64,000 bases of DNA from Rhynchopus euleeides (taxonomy: Eukaryota > Euglenozoa > Diplonemea > Diplonemida > Diplonemidae), in contig OY723262.1 of the NCBI GenBank assembly GCA_963210315.1, positions 1,426,001-1,490,000 of the forward strand, written 5' to 3'. Positions within the stretch are counted from its first letter, which is position 1. Each line of letters starts with the position of its first letter. Shown here piece by piece: positions 32,607 through 43,634 of the stretch. The translations under genes were made by a program, and so were the position numbers. Below the pieces are notes generated by a model. It ran no database searches. It saw only the letters and a program-made list of their open reading frames with translations, and was not told the origin of the DNA.

Positions 32607-34384
32607 GTATGTCCTTGTCAGTCCGATACGTGAGACATTGTGCACCTTTGGAATTGAACGTAGCATGTTGCTCGCTTGACACAACGCGGGTATTTCCTCC
32701 ATCTGCACCATAGAGGCTGCGCCCCTATGTTTACCGATGCGGTCTTGGGGCTGTCATGTGCTGCTATGTTTTGCGCCATCTCACAACTCACCACAGGGCC
32801 TCGGCACGATCGATACGGCGGCTCTCCACAAACACAGCGTCTTATTCCGATGAGCGTGTGATTTCACGGCAGTCGTCACGGATGTCCTACAGGATCGATA
32901 TGTGAAGGAGCCAGACAGTTTGCATCGAAGGCTCTTTGACACAACAGTCTCCCTGCAGGGTTGATTTGGATTGGGATTGGCAGTGCCTTGCTGCGTGTTG
33001 TGACGGGTGTTGTATTTGACAGGATGTTCCACAGATCGTCAATATACACCGTGCGGATTCTTGCGAACACTTCACACAGCCCGGTCGGCTGCGGGGTGTT
33101 CGAAAAAGACCATTCATTCTGTGTCGCCCACTTTTGTGTTAGTTGTCGGGTTATGTCTTGTACCGGGATCAACCCCGGAATATCGATATGAGATGTCAGG
33201 ACCTGACATGTGTTTCCATTAGATGCTTATTGAACCGAGAGCGCAGCTTGGCGGATTCATAATTATCAAGACCCGCTCAAAGGCGTACTGATTCTCATCA
33301 GTGCGCCCAGCACGAAACCAAGATTATCCGCAAGTGGGCTCTCTGGAAGGTGGTGACAGCGGGCCTGCCAGCCACCTCCTTGTCAGGAGCTGCCGTCACC
33401 ACCCCCTCCGGTTCCATGCCTGATTCTTCGCTTCCACTCTGTTCCGGTGTGGTCATGTGTGCCTTGTGTGTGTTGCCTCTGCAATGGGATTCCAGCCTTT
33501 GGCAAAACACAGCACGATGCGGTATGGTTTGCTTGGTTTGCTTGCAGTGCATTGTTCTGATACTTCAGCACAGCCAACTTGGGGAGGGGGGTCACCTTTC
33601 GAACACCCTTTTCCCCTGTTTTACTGGTAGGTCTTGGCCCCTGCTCACACAGTTTCATCAAACGGGAGCGGCGCACACAACGACGAGCCTGCGTTCCAAC
33701 AACACGATTAGTGGCAGTAGTAGTGATGCAGCCAACTGGGAGTGTGCATGCCTTTTGCTCCCCATCACCCCCTCCCCCCTTCCCAGCAGTGGCAGGGCTT
33801 TCGCTCGGAAATGCAGCAAAGCGGCGTGACACAGGTTGCCGTACTGTACAGCGGGTTCACTTCCTCGCCTTACGAGGCGCGGTGCCGGCACGCTAACCCA
33901 AACATCAGTCAGCATGTTTGGCATACAGTGGCAGTGACACAGAGCGAAGGCCCGGCGCTTGGTTTTGGTGTTCCAATTTTTTGCCGTTTTCATGATCAAG
34001 GGTGGGGGGAGGGAGGGGTGGTGGTGGTGCACAACTGCTAGGTTTCTGTGGTGTTTTCAGGATCAACATTTGTTTTCTCCCCCTCTCTTCTCTTTCTTAG
34101 AGGCCTGCACATTCGTCTGAAATCCGTGCATCTTTGTGTGCACAGAAGTCCCACCCTGGCAAGGGTGTCTTCGCATGAGAGGCATATATTGCCTATACAC
34201 AGTGTGATGTTGATGACGGGCGCAGGCCGACTGCGTCGTGGCTGCTGCAAAGCGTTTACTTTCAAATGAAGACTTGTGCCAAGTGTGGCTGTGTGATTGA
34301 ATCCGGATGACGATTCATTGACCCGCATGCTTTCCAGCATTCAGAATCTGCATCATCTCCTCACACTGAATGACACAAACCAGG
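32607..34384 (+). other. Probable further small exons of the K+ channel gene (unresolved)
   Basis: Several short open segments bounded by AG and GT look exon-like: about 32,887-32,955 (DRYVKEPDSLHRRLF), 33,222-33,286 (MLIEPRAQLGGFIIIKTRSK), 33,302-33,350 (CAQHETKIIRKWALW) and 34,305-34,383 (DDSLTRMLSSIQNLHHLLTL, then a CAG/GTACAAG donor). Exon 6 ends in phase 2, so at least one more exon must exist. I could not settle the joins by eye. They may belong to the channel or to a separate gene. Confidence 0.4.
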
Positions 34385-34738
34385 TACAAGTCTGCATCCC
34401 ATTTACTCCGTGGCAATACCGGATCGTGTGCTTGCCAGCACAGTGATCCTGTTTATTTGGTGCTTCTGCATCCTCTCTGGTTCAGCAGAGCACTGCCACA
34501 CAGCGATCAAAACTGTGTGCCGCCGTTTTGTTTTGTTGCAGCTCTGTCTCACTTTGTCCAATCCGCCTGTGATATCCTTGGGATCCGCTCACAGCGCGGC
34601 CCACCGAAGGGCAGACCTGAAGCCTTGCCCCCTCTGTCTGTTAGATGGGGGATAGCCGGTTGCCTCGTCCGTCTGAGCAGGGAATGCCCGTCTGGTTGCC
34701 CATCCCACCCCTCACCCTCTTATCGCCGTCGAGGCAGT
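34385..34738. other. Intergenic or last-exon region, unresolved
   Basis: One frame after CTGCAG near 34,541 reads LSHFVQSACDILGIRSQRGP and could be the terminal coding exon of the preceding gene. This is not proven. Otherwise no gene is seen. Confidence 0.3.
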
Positions 34739-35684
34739 TCGAAGCTTCCCAGGGAGTGTTGTGATATCACCAATGTCGGTTTCTGTTGTGTTTGTCGTGC
34801 CGCCATCCATGCATCCCTTGCATCCCTTGCCGGGTGGCGAGCCCACCATGCCCCCCTCTATGACTGCGAAGGCACGCACACCTCCCCGGTGTGCCTGCTG
34901 AGGATGCACTCACACGACCACCCTGCCTCCTCCTGGCGCTAGGACCCCCGCCCCTTCAAAGCAACACAAGATGACGGACGCTATCGAGGACCTTGTTGTG
35001 GACGAGACGCCGCAGGAGGAGGAGGTCGATGACGAGCCGGTTGACCTGAACAGCGCCATCCAGCAGGTGCTGAAGCGTGCGCGCTTTCACAAGGGCCTCA
35101 CCCGTGGCCTGCGCGAGACGGTGAAGGCGCTTGACAAGCGTATTGCGCACCTGTGTGTGCTGGCGGAGGACTGTAACGAGGGTGGGTACACCGCCCTGAT
35201 CGAGGCGCTGTGCACTGAGCACGGCATCAACCTGATCAAGATCCCGGAGAAGAAGAAGATTGGCGAGTGGGTGGGTCTCGCTAAGTTCGACCGTGATGGC
35301 AACATCAAGAAGGTGATTGGCGCCTCGTGTGTCGCCATCACCGACTACGGTGAGAAGAGCAAGGCACTGGACATGGTCCTTGCCGAGCTGGGTGCGCAGT
35401 AAGCTTGAGTGGTGATTTGACGCCTGCCTTGAACCCGGCCTTGATGATACTGCCACGACCGTGATTGGTCTCGTGTGTAAGGGGAGAGGCCATCAAGGGA
35501 AGATGAGAACGTGGCGTCAGTGCCAACCCCCCCCATCCCCCAACCCCCTCTGACAGAAACAGGAAGCAGGGAAATCGCATGGCAGACAGAAGGCACCCGC
35601 TCCACGGGGCAGGCCGAGGATGCCAGGTGGTTACCGACCACCGAAGGCATAGACAGCATCATCAGTGGACGTCACAAGGATCCT
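34739..35684 (+). repeat. Duplicated block, copy 1 (contains eS12)
   Basis: This block from the CGAAG-TTCCCAGGGAGTG motif to about CACAAGGA near 35,683 recurs at 37061-38074. The 5' leader, the eS12 gene and about 280 bases of 3' flank are nearly identical. Confidence 0.85.
34971..35402 (+). CDS. RPS12: 40S ribosomal protein eS12, copy 1
   Basis: 143 residues, single exon. Small-subunit protein eS12: acidic N-terminus (DETPQEEEVDDEPVDL), then the L7Ae-type fold with GLTRGLRETVKALDKR, CVLAEDCNEGGYTALIEALC, and WVGLAKFD. The length matches the family. It sits on the 40S beak. Identical in protein to copy 2 at 37295; the coding sequences differ by one synonymous change seen by eye (ATC/ATT in LIEAL). 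The leader before the ATG is CCGCCCCTTCAAAGCAACACAAG, with an AG at 34941-34942. Confidence 0.97.
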   Translation: MTDAIEDLVVDETPQEEEVDDEPVDLNSAIQQVLKRARFHKGLTRGLRETVKALDKRIAHLCVLAEDCNEGGYTALIEALCTEHGINLIKIPEKKKIGEWVGLAKFDRDGNIKKVIGASCVAITDYGEKSKALDMVLAELGAQ

Positions 35685-37060
35685 CCCCCCCCAACACGCC
35701 CCCCCTCCCTCACCCCATCATTCGTCGACCTTACCGTTGCTTCAACCTTTGCTGTGTCTGTGGTGGTCACAAGGATGCTAGATCCGAGACCAAGCCGTCG
35801 CAGGCGATGTTTGTTTCTATGATTGTTGTGTCAGAATGCTTTTCACGATGGTCAGGTCACTGCGGGATATCCTGATCGCGGTTCCCTGCGGGGTAAGTTC
35901 ATCGATATATGTTTGCTGAATAAAGATGGGTGTGCTGCCACAGGGTTCTGTTGCTTAACCCGTGTGTTCCCGCTGTGTTTCCTGCGGCATATTCCTCTGA
36001 GATGACAAACATTCCCATTTTGGTGCTTCCAAATGATTCCTGATATGGAGGCAACGAGGGGGGGAGTTCATCGATTTCATACTGTGAGGGCCTCTTCGAT
36101 CGTCAGGTTACAGAATTTTCCATAAATCATGACAGAGTGGGTGGCAAGGCATTTATGTTGCCTGTTTGCCTTGCCGTATTCTAGACCCTCATCTTCCTCG
36201 ATGTTGTCCTGACGCTGTCGGGCAGTATGGCTGCAGTAGTGAACCGTGCCTGCGGGGAGGCAGGTGTCAGCAGAAGAGGCATGCATGGGTGCATAGGTGA
36301 TCACGACATGTTGGCGCCCACCTGAAGTCTCTTCCCGGCATGAGGAGACCCTCCCGGTGTGACGTTCCCACTGCACCGTCATGTCAGGCAGCAGCTTTGA
36401 TGCGCCGCTGACAGCCTATACTCCGCACCTCTTCCTTGCCTCGTTGGCTGGCCCATTGGCGGACATGCCATCCAGCATGAGCTCATGCTCTAACATGACA
36501 CGCCATCGGCGTCTGTCGTCACAGCGTCTGGTCCCGCTCGATGGCGGAGGCCTTCGCGATGTTGCAGTAGTGCGGGGCTTTCGCTCGGAGTTATTTTTCT
36601 CTGCCCCAGCATCATCAGTCGTACTCCATTTGTCGGAACGGTGCAGTATCCCAACCAGGTAACCTCGCGGGTGGGCAAGAGGCTTGTCGCTGGTAGGCAT
36701 CGGCCACTGACAGCCACTCAGGGGCAGTATTCCACCGAGAAAGGTCGTCTATCGTGCATCGCACCAGACTATAATCAGTTCGGGTTTCGAGGAGGGACTG
36801 GCTGGCACTGAAAACGTTTTGCATTATCGCACAATTGTCGTGCGCAAACTACTGCGATAATTTCGTATGATACTGTGGCAATAAGTGTCGCAGGCGAACC
36901 GTTTTTCCACCCGATTTGGGATACACCATGTGCCGCAACATATCCTGAGGGATATCTTCTGGTTATCTCGTCGAAACCTGACCTCCGTGTGACTGCCATG
37001 TGTCTTTTGTGAATGTTGTTGCCAAACTTGGTGTGCTCAACGAGTGTCGTTCATGCAGCT
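35685..37060. other. Spacer between eS12 copies
   Basis: Separates the two copies; not itself duplicated. No + strand gene is supported. The minus strand has several protein-like open segments, described separately at 36077-36999. Confidence 0.5.
36077..36999 (-). CDS. Possible minus-strand multi-exon gene or relic, unknown
   Basis: Several minus-strand frames read like protein: GFDEITRRYPSGYVAAHG and SYEIIAVVCARQLCDNAK (36,775-36,999), SLLETRTDYSLVRCTIDDLS (36,615-36,824) and a 101-codon frame at 36077-36382 with RQRQDNIEEDEGLEYGKANR and ending CNLTIEEALTV. Short introns would be needed to join them. No family is recognised, GC3 is lower than in the accepted genes, and the orientation is opposite to the cluster, so it may be a decayed insertion. 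Confidence 0.25.
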
Positions 37061-38074
37061 CGAAGCGAGTTCCCAGGGAGTGTTTCGACTGCACTACTGC
37101 TGGTTTCTGTTGTGTTTGTCGTGCCGCCATCCATGCATCCCTTGCATCCCTTGCCGGGTGGCGAGCCCACCATGCCCCCCTCTATGACTGCGAAGGCACG
37201 CACACCTCCCCGGTGTGCCTGCTGAGGATGCACTCACACCACCACCCCGCCTCCTCCTGGCGTTAGGACCCCCGCCCCTTCAAAGCAACACAAGATGACG
37301 GACGCTATCGAGGACCTTGTTGTGGACGAGACGCCGCAGGAGGAGGAGGTCGATGACGAGCCGGTTGACCTGAACAGCGCCATCCAGCAGGTGCTGAAGC
37401 GTGCGCGCTTTCACAAGGGCCTCACCCGTGGCCTGCGCGAGACGGTGAAGGCGCTTGACAAGCGTATTGCGCACCTGTGTGTGCTGGCGGAGGACTGTAA
37501 CGAGGGTGGGTACACCGCCCTGATTGAGGCGCTGTGCACTGAGCACGGCATCAACCTGATCAAGATCCCGGAGAAGAAGAAGATTGGCGAGTGGGTGGGT
37601 CTCGCTAAGTTCGACCGTGATGGCAACATCAAGAAGGTGATTGGCGCCTCGTGTGTCGCCATCACCGACTACGGTGAGAAGAGCAAGGCACTGGACATGG
37701 TCCTTGCCGAGCTGGGTGCGCAGTAAGCTTGGGTGGTGATTTGACGCCTGCCTTGAACCCGGCCTTGATGATACTGCCACGACCGTGATTGGTCTCGTGT
37801 GTAAGGGGAGAGGCCATCAAGGGAAGATGAGAACGTGGCGTCAGTGCCAACCCCCCCCATCCCCCAACCCCCTCTGACAGAAACAGGAAGCAGGGAAATC
37901 GCATGGCAGACAGAAGGCACCCGCCCCCACGGGGCAGGCCAAGGTGGTTACCGACCACCCCATCCCCCCACACGATGCGGTATTCTTTCTACCTGCCCCT
38001 CTTTCTACCTGCCCCGCAACCAGCCTGCTAACCCTCCCGAAGGCATAGACAGCATCATCAGTGGACGTCACAAG
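37061..38074 (+). repeat. Duplicated block, copy 2 (contains eS12)
   Basis: Copy of 34739-35684. It differs by a changed leader segment just after CAGGGAGTGTT and by about 100 extra bases at roughly 37,938-38,037 containing CTTTCTACCTGCCCC twice, before GAAGGCATAGACAGCATCAT resumes. Confidence 0.85.
37295..37726 (+). CDS. RPS12: 40S ribosomal protein eS12, copy 2
   Basis: 143 residues, same protein as the copy 2,324 bases upstream. Tandem identical ribosomal-protein genes are common in euglenozoans, where dosage replaces promoter strength. The near-absence of silent differences implies a recent duplication or gene conversion. Same leader sequence before the ATG (CAAAGCAACACAAG). SF3B4 follows 663 bases downstream. 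Confidence 0.97.
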   Translation: MTDAIEDLVVDETPQEEEVDDEPVDLNSAIQQVLKRARFHKGLTRGLRETVKALDKRIAHLCVLAEDCNEGGYTALIEALCTEHGINLIKIPEKKKIGEWVGLAKFDRDGNIKKVIGASCVAITDYGEKSKALDMVLAELGAQ

Positions 38075-38388
38075 GACCCCCTCCCCCACACCATCATCCA
38101 TACTTCTCTCTATCGTATTGCAATTTGGGTTCGCGTGGTGGCATCGCAATGCGGCCCCGAGGGCCCACACCGAGAGACACCGGTCCCGCTCTCTCTACCT
38201 GGCACTAACCTAGCCACAAGGCCCTCATCATCTGAAACGGTGTGATGTGCAATATGTTCATTTCGCCCCTCCCGCCGCTCTCGCCGCCCCCCCTGTCTGC
38301 CACCCTCAGGCACGTTGTCACTGCAGCACCACCCCACCACACCACCAGGCCTGCGTTCCCTCTGCCCTCTGGGTGCTGGGGTGGCGCA

Positions 38389-40204
38389 ATGTCGGCGACC
38401 GCTTTTGGCATCATTGAAGATCACAACGAGGATGCCACGGTGCGTCTCGCAAACCTGGCAGACGACTGCGATGAGGAGCTGCTGTTTGAGCTCATGGTGC
38501 AGGCAGGGCCCCTGAAGACCGTGCGTATTATCAACGACAAGGTGACGGGTGAGTCGACCGGCACGGGATACGCAGAGTACAAGCTGGAAGAGGATGCGGC
38601 ATACTCGATGCGTGTCCTCAACATGGTGAAGCTTTTCGGCAAGCCCATCCGCATCACCCCGGCTAAGGCTGGTGACCGTGGCGACCAGCTGATCGACATC
38701 GGCGCAAATGTCTTCGTCGGCAACCTCGACGCGTCTGTCGACGAGCAAGCCCTCCTGGATGCCTTCTCCTCTTTTGGCGACCTCTCCCGCCGCCCTGTCG
38801 TGGTGCGCAGTGATCAGGGAGAGTCAAAGGGGTACGGCTTTGTTTACTTCGACTCGTTTGAAGCTGCGGACCGGGCGATCGAAGTATGGCTGACATGCAG
38901 TGCCTTTTTGGCCCGGAGAGGTGGGGTGGGGTGGGTCGGCAGGTCGGCACACACCCAACAACAGTGTGCTTGCGACCACATCGTGACACACACAAACCCA
39001 CAGCGCCCCTTTGCTTGATTTCTGTGTGAGACGCTGCAGGGGTAGTCTTTTCATGATGGTGCTCTGCACTCCGTGTTCTGTGATCTGCCACACCCACAAC
39101 CCACAGGGGATGGACAAGAAGTTCCTGATGAACCAGAAGATCCACCTGCAGTACGCCCTGAAGAAGGACGGGAAGGACCGGCACGGGACAGACGCCGAGC
39201 GTTTCCTCGCCAGCAACATGCCCGCAGACGAGGGGAAGAAGACGTTCCACTTCCCCGCAAACCAGTTCTTCAGCGACGGGGCAGGTGGGGGGCTGTCGAT
39301 GGGGCCGGATGCCCCTGCACCCCCGCCGGCCATGCCGGCATATCTGGTATGCCTGCCTCCTGCTGCTCGGGAGGTGTTGCTGGGGGAGGGGTTGCAAAAA
39401 TACTGCAGCACGTTGCCAATAAGTGACCCAACTTGGCAAGCTCTATATTTGTCAGTTCGGCGTAGCCAACTGGGGAAACTTTCGCGAAGTAACGAAGGAA
39501 ATCGTACGACTGAAGCTTTATAAGGATCACCTTCATGCCACTTCACAGGGGCTTACGCAGCCTTTGGCACAGGAGTGTGCGCTCAACGATAAGTCGCACG
39601 GATCTGCCTTTTTTTGCAGTTGCTGGGCAGGGTGTTTCTCTTATTATAGAGAAAGGAGTACGACTTCCCTGCCACTTCACTCCACCCAACGGGGGCACAG
39701 TTTCTCTCTCTCTCTCTCTCATGCACCCACCTCACCACACCACACCACACCCCCGCACAGCCGCCCCAGGTGCCACCGCCTGCAGCAATGGGTGGTGCGG
39801 CACCCCCAGGCATGCCCAGTGCGCCGCCGGGCTTCTTCCCGTCGCCCTACGGGATGCCACCACCACCACCGGGTGTGCCGGGTGGCATGCCTGGTATGCC
39901 GGGCATGCCCGGCATGGGAGGCCTGCCGATGCCCCCCATGTCTGGGATGTACGGCATGCCGCCCGCACCCATGATGGGCGGCATCGGCCTGCCGAGCATT
40001 CCGAGCGGCATGCCCCCACTGCCCTCAGGCGCGCCGCCGAGCAGCAGCCCGCCGCCGCCCCCGCCGCAGCCCGGCACCCCGCCGCCGCCTGCGCCGGTCG
40101 GGCAGCCGCCACCGCCGCCACCAGGCATGCCTGGCCCGCCGCCGCCGCCGTCGGCAGCAGCGCCTGCGCCACCCGCCCCTCGCCCCCCGCCGCCGCCGCG
40201 GTGA
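38389..40204 (+). CDS. SF3B4: Splicing factor 3B subunit 4 (SF3B4/SAP49)
   Basis: Three exons, 38389-38883, 39107-39346 and 39761-40204 (donors GTATGG and GTATGC; acceptors CCACAG and GCACAG), 392 residues. RRM1 has RNP2 VRLANL at 18-23 and RNP1 GTGYAEYK at 58-65. RRM2 has NVFVGNL and SKGYGFVYFDSFEAADRAIE, which continues exactly across intron 1 into GMDKKFLMNQKIHLQYALKK. Then RHGTDAERFLA, diagnostic of SF3B4, and a Pro/Gly/Met-rich tail. SF3B4 is part of U2 snRNP SF3b and contacts pre-mRNA upstream of the branch point. Candidate leader acceptors are at 38308-38309 and 38325-38326. The 414-bp second intron has a long (CT)n run before the acceptor. Confidence 0.95.
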
Positions 40205-41831
40205 GGTGGTGGCGGGAGAGGGGGGGGGGGTATGGGTGTGCGCAGTGGGTGTGGCGGCCACGTAGAGTAGGTTGTGGCCACCGGGGGTCCCGATGCCCGG
40301 AGCCCCATGCGTCGTCGCCTCGCCATCCCCATTGCCAGATTCGTGCTGCGCTCCTGGAGGGTTCAGGAGGGGGTGTTCTTATCTGCACTACAGTCTGCTG
40401 CAAAAAAAATGATTCACGTCTAAGCGCATTTTGCAGGGCATGTTTTGAGAGAAACGGGGTGGCGAGGGAGGCGGTGACGAAATCCGAATAGAGGCTGTGG
40501 AAAGGGGGGGTGGGTGGGGCGCTGTGAAGTTGCAACTGCGGCTGTGCGCTGCGTAACAAAGAGCATCCGAACGAAGAGCACACCGGACAGCCGCACTTTT
40601 TATGCGTAGGCACCGCCGAGTCAAAACCCCCTCCGGCTCTCGGGATCTCCACTGTAACCCCCCCCCCCCCCCACTCCCCCAATGAACGCCCCCACACGAG
40701 CACAGCAGTGCGACTGGTGTGCCTGCTCAAAGCTCGAAGCCTAATCGGCACACCGCCTCCCCTGCACTGTCTGTCACCCTACGCCCCCACACGCGAGAGG
40801 ACATATCGAGCTTCTCCTGGTGCAGTGTCAGGGGGTGTCGGGGGGGTTTTTTGTGTCCGCGATTCTGCAGGAGTGCGTCGGAGGGCATGGCATGTCAATC
40901 CTGACGTGGCCGTGTCAGACCTCTCAGACAGGCTCCATCACACTACGGGGGTCGAGGGGTGGGGTGGGGAGGGTGCTGTGTGCACGACGCGGCAATCCCG
41001 TCCCGGACTACCGCATCGCGCACACGTGTTGTTGGGTGAATGGAAGGGGTGTCGGTTTATATTATGTAACACCGGCACACTCCCACATCATCCATGGACT
41101 TCCCCCCTGGGAAGCCTCGACGGTGGATCTGGTCATTTCTAACACGTTGCCAGGAATTCAAAGCATCCGCCCACCTCCCACCCGGAACTCTCCTCTTTGG
41201 AGCCGCCGTGTTTTGCCAAAGGGGTGGGCAGGTTTGAAGAAGTTGTGTCGAACGAAGACCTTCGAATGCCATAGTCGCGGAAGGTGCCCATAGGCAGGGG
41301 GGCGGGGATGGGTGAGGGGGGGTGGGGGGGCGCCCTTTTGCCTCAGGGTATCCTGTGGTGCGAAGAGAAGTAAACCGCATCGAATCTGCTGGGGAGGAAT
41401 GGGCATTCAACCAGCAATAGCTCGCCCCACACCTCCCCCCCCCTCCCCCCTCCATCCCTTCAAATTCGATTTCACTTCCCCCCCTCCATCCCCCGTCAAA
41501 TCTCCGAATTGCACAGCCATGCCCAAGATAAACTTCGGCCTTTATCTTGGCTTCACTGCTGCGCCCCATGCCCTCCCTTCCTGGCCCCACATCACTTTGC
41601 AGGATACCACACCCCACATTTCGTTGGCATTTACACACCCCGGCAATGGCGATGAGTTGAGGCGAAGCTGCCTCTGCCTGCTGGAGGCAACACGGCCTGA
41701 AAAATACCCCCCCACCTCACCCCGCCCTCCCCCCCTCCCGTGATCGAAAACCGTGATCGTTCTTGTGCTCCCTTCTACTTCTATTTCACTACCCCCCTCC
41801 CGACCCGCACCCACCGCCACCACACCCCCTG
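40205..41831. other. Intergenic; C-rich; probable acceptor at 41601-41602
   Basis: No gene is supported in 1.6 kb. G run near 40,222, about 14 C near 40,660, and C-rich stretches from 41,430 onward. CACTTTGCAG ends at 41602 and could be the spliced-leader acceptor for the next gene. Confidence 0.45.
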
Positions 41832-42791
41832 ATGGAAGTTCTATCGCTCACCGGCGTTGCCTGCCGCAGCGTTGCGGCGCCAAAGCCTGCCAACGCACCC
41901 CGCCAGCAGTACGGCAGGCGCAGCCTGCCGGCTGTCAGCAGGTGTGTTTCCGTTGCACCCCTCGCCCCTGCCGCTGCCGCTGCCCCGGCCTCCGGGAGCA
42001 GCCGTCGGCAGTCGCACAGCACCAACGCCACCAAGAGCGCTGCCCAGGGGGGCAAGTGTGCTGCAGGCTGGGGAGGCGATGCTGACGCATCCGCGCAGCA
42101 GCCTGCGGTGCCTGCCCTGCCGAGGCGCACCTTCAGCGTGGGTGTGCAGGGCCTGATGGAGCTCAGCAGGCAGAAGCGACAGCCCACCCCGGCTCGTGAG
42201 AGCCCTGCTGGTGATGCCGATGCCGCTGGGGGCAGCGACATCGCCGGCTGTTCGCCAGAAGCAGTCGTGCCCCCGCTGGCAGGTGCTGTGCAGCTGCACC
42301 ACAGGCCGCAGCAGGGCGGCAGCGAGGTGGCAGAGGAGGGTGACTGTACTGCGGCCCTTCAGGCGATGAAGCGTGTGAAGTCGCACAACGCGAAGCGCCG
42401 CGACGAGCAGCGGCGGGAGGCGGTGAGGGAGGAGGCGGTGCAGCGCGACCTGCAGCTGCAGAGGGCGAATCAGCTCTCGACGTTTATGAAGCGGCGGAGC
42501 GAGATCTACGCCTACAACATGCTGATGTCACACATCGAGCGGCATAAGACATCCCTCTTCCAAGCGGTATGCAGTGCATTCTGTGAGGCGGGCTTCAAAC
42601 ATGGCGGGCATCATAATTATGCAACCCCCATTCTTTTCTCTGGCCCTAGCCGGGCTGGGGTCCGAATGACAACGGACACCCCCCTGGATGGCGGTGTCGC
42701 CTGCACCTTGCTCTCTCTCTGTCTCGGTGAGGGTTGTTCATTCATCACACCACCACAGGGCGTCATACACAGGATGAACGGAGGTGTCTGA
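41832..42791 (+). CDS. Unknown basic protein with helical C-terminus (two exons)
   Basis: Exon 41832-42566 and 42759-42791 (donor GTATGC, acceptor CCACAG) give 255 residues. The first 180 are disordered, Ala/Pro/Ser-rich. Then a charged helix (KRVKSHNAKRRDEQRREAVR) and a more ordered end (STFMKRRSEIYAYNMLMSHI) follow. The 192-bp intron is a multiple of three and contains no stop, so retention would give a 319-residue protein; the donor and acceptor match the consensus of this genome, so I prefer the spliced form. No family is recognised. Confidence 0.6.
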   Translation: MEVLSLTGVACRSVAAPKPANAPRQQYGRRSLPAVSRCVSVAPLAPAAAAAPASGSSRRQSHSTNATKSAAQGGKCAAGWGGDADASAQQPAVPALPRRTFSVGVQGLMELSRQKRQPTPARESPAGDADAAGGSDIAGCSPEAVVPPLAGAVQLHHRPQQGGSEVAEEGDCTAALQAMKRVKSHNAKRRDEQRREAVREEAVQRDLQLQRANQLSTFMKRRSEIYAYNMLMSHIERHKTSLFQAVCSAFCEAGFKHGGHHNYATPILFSGPSRAGVRMTTDTPLDGGVACTLLSLCLGEGCSFITPPQGVIHRMNGGV

Positions 42792-43381
42792 TCTCTGCCG
42801 GACGGAAACAGCAGGGGTGCCCTCTGCTGTGTGCTCTGCACCAGATAGCCTGGTGGGCAGGGTGAGTTGGTTGCGTGTCTGGGAGGCTGCAGTGGTCTGC
42901 TGTTGCCTCTCGGTCTTGGAACCAGGTGTTGTGGGTTGTGGGGTGGTCATGTGTGCCGTGGTGTGGATCGAGAGTGTTGGCGTGGCCCCCGTGATGTGGG
43001 TTTTCCCGCTTGACGTTGCGTGACACAAGGATCTCAGGGAGGTTGGGGGGCAGGCCTGTCGCTAACTTTTCGATTTTGGAGATTTGGTGGGTTGACGCTC
43101 CTGTTTTGGGGGGGGGATCAGGGGGGAAACCACTAGGGGTCAATTTTTCTCGCGCGCGCTTCGCGCGCGCTCGTGTTGTTGCCAAATTTTCCCATCGGTG
43201 GACCACTAGGTGGGCACGGTGTGAGGCGCTGGGTTCCTTCCGTGGTTCCTCTCCCGCTCGCGCCGTCGGGTGTCGGAGGAAACCAAAAAATGGCTTTCGG
43301 GACCATAATTTCGACGCTGCCCCCTGATATGCCACGGCCGTCAAAGCGCAAGGACTTGGTTACTAGACGGGCACGCGAGAT
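42792..43381. other. Intergenic with GC hairpin
   Basis: No gene is supported. GCGCGCGC-TTC-GCGCGCGC at 43152-43170 can form an 8-bp stem with a 3-base loop. Open frames overlap in several phases without a domain. Confidence 0.5.
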
Positions 43382-43617
43382 GGGGGGGTCTGGGGGGCAG
43401 AGCCCCCCAGCCGCCGGAGGCCACGGTAGTGAACATCTGTTCATTGTGGGCGTACAGATTCTGTGTGAGTTGGCTGCGTCCCCCTGAGGCGACTGGAGTG
43501 GTTGGATTCCCTGACCCGGTGGGAATCGAATGACTTGAGTACGAGACATACGCCACAGGGGGGTCTGGGGGGCGGAGCCCCCCAGCCGCCGGAGGCCACG
43601 GTAGTGATCATCTGTTC
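43382..43617. repeat. 60-bp direct repeat pair with GGGGGGC/GCCCCCC hairpin
   Basis: 43382-43441 and 43558-43617 share GGGGGTCTGGGGGGCRGAGC, then CCCCCAGCCGCCGGAGGCCA and CGGTAGTGA-CATCTGTTC, differing at about two bases. Each copy contains a strong hairpin (CTGGGGGGC / GCCCCCCAG). Confidence 0.85.
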
Positions 43618-43634
43618 CTGCAAAACCATACTCT

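Noticed and set aside
39535-40491. 318-codon frame overlapping SF3B4 exon 3
   Set aside because: Shadow in the Pro-rich GC-rich tail; the SF3B4 frame joins precisely across two consensus introns.
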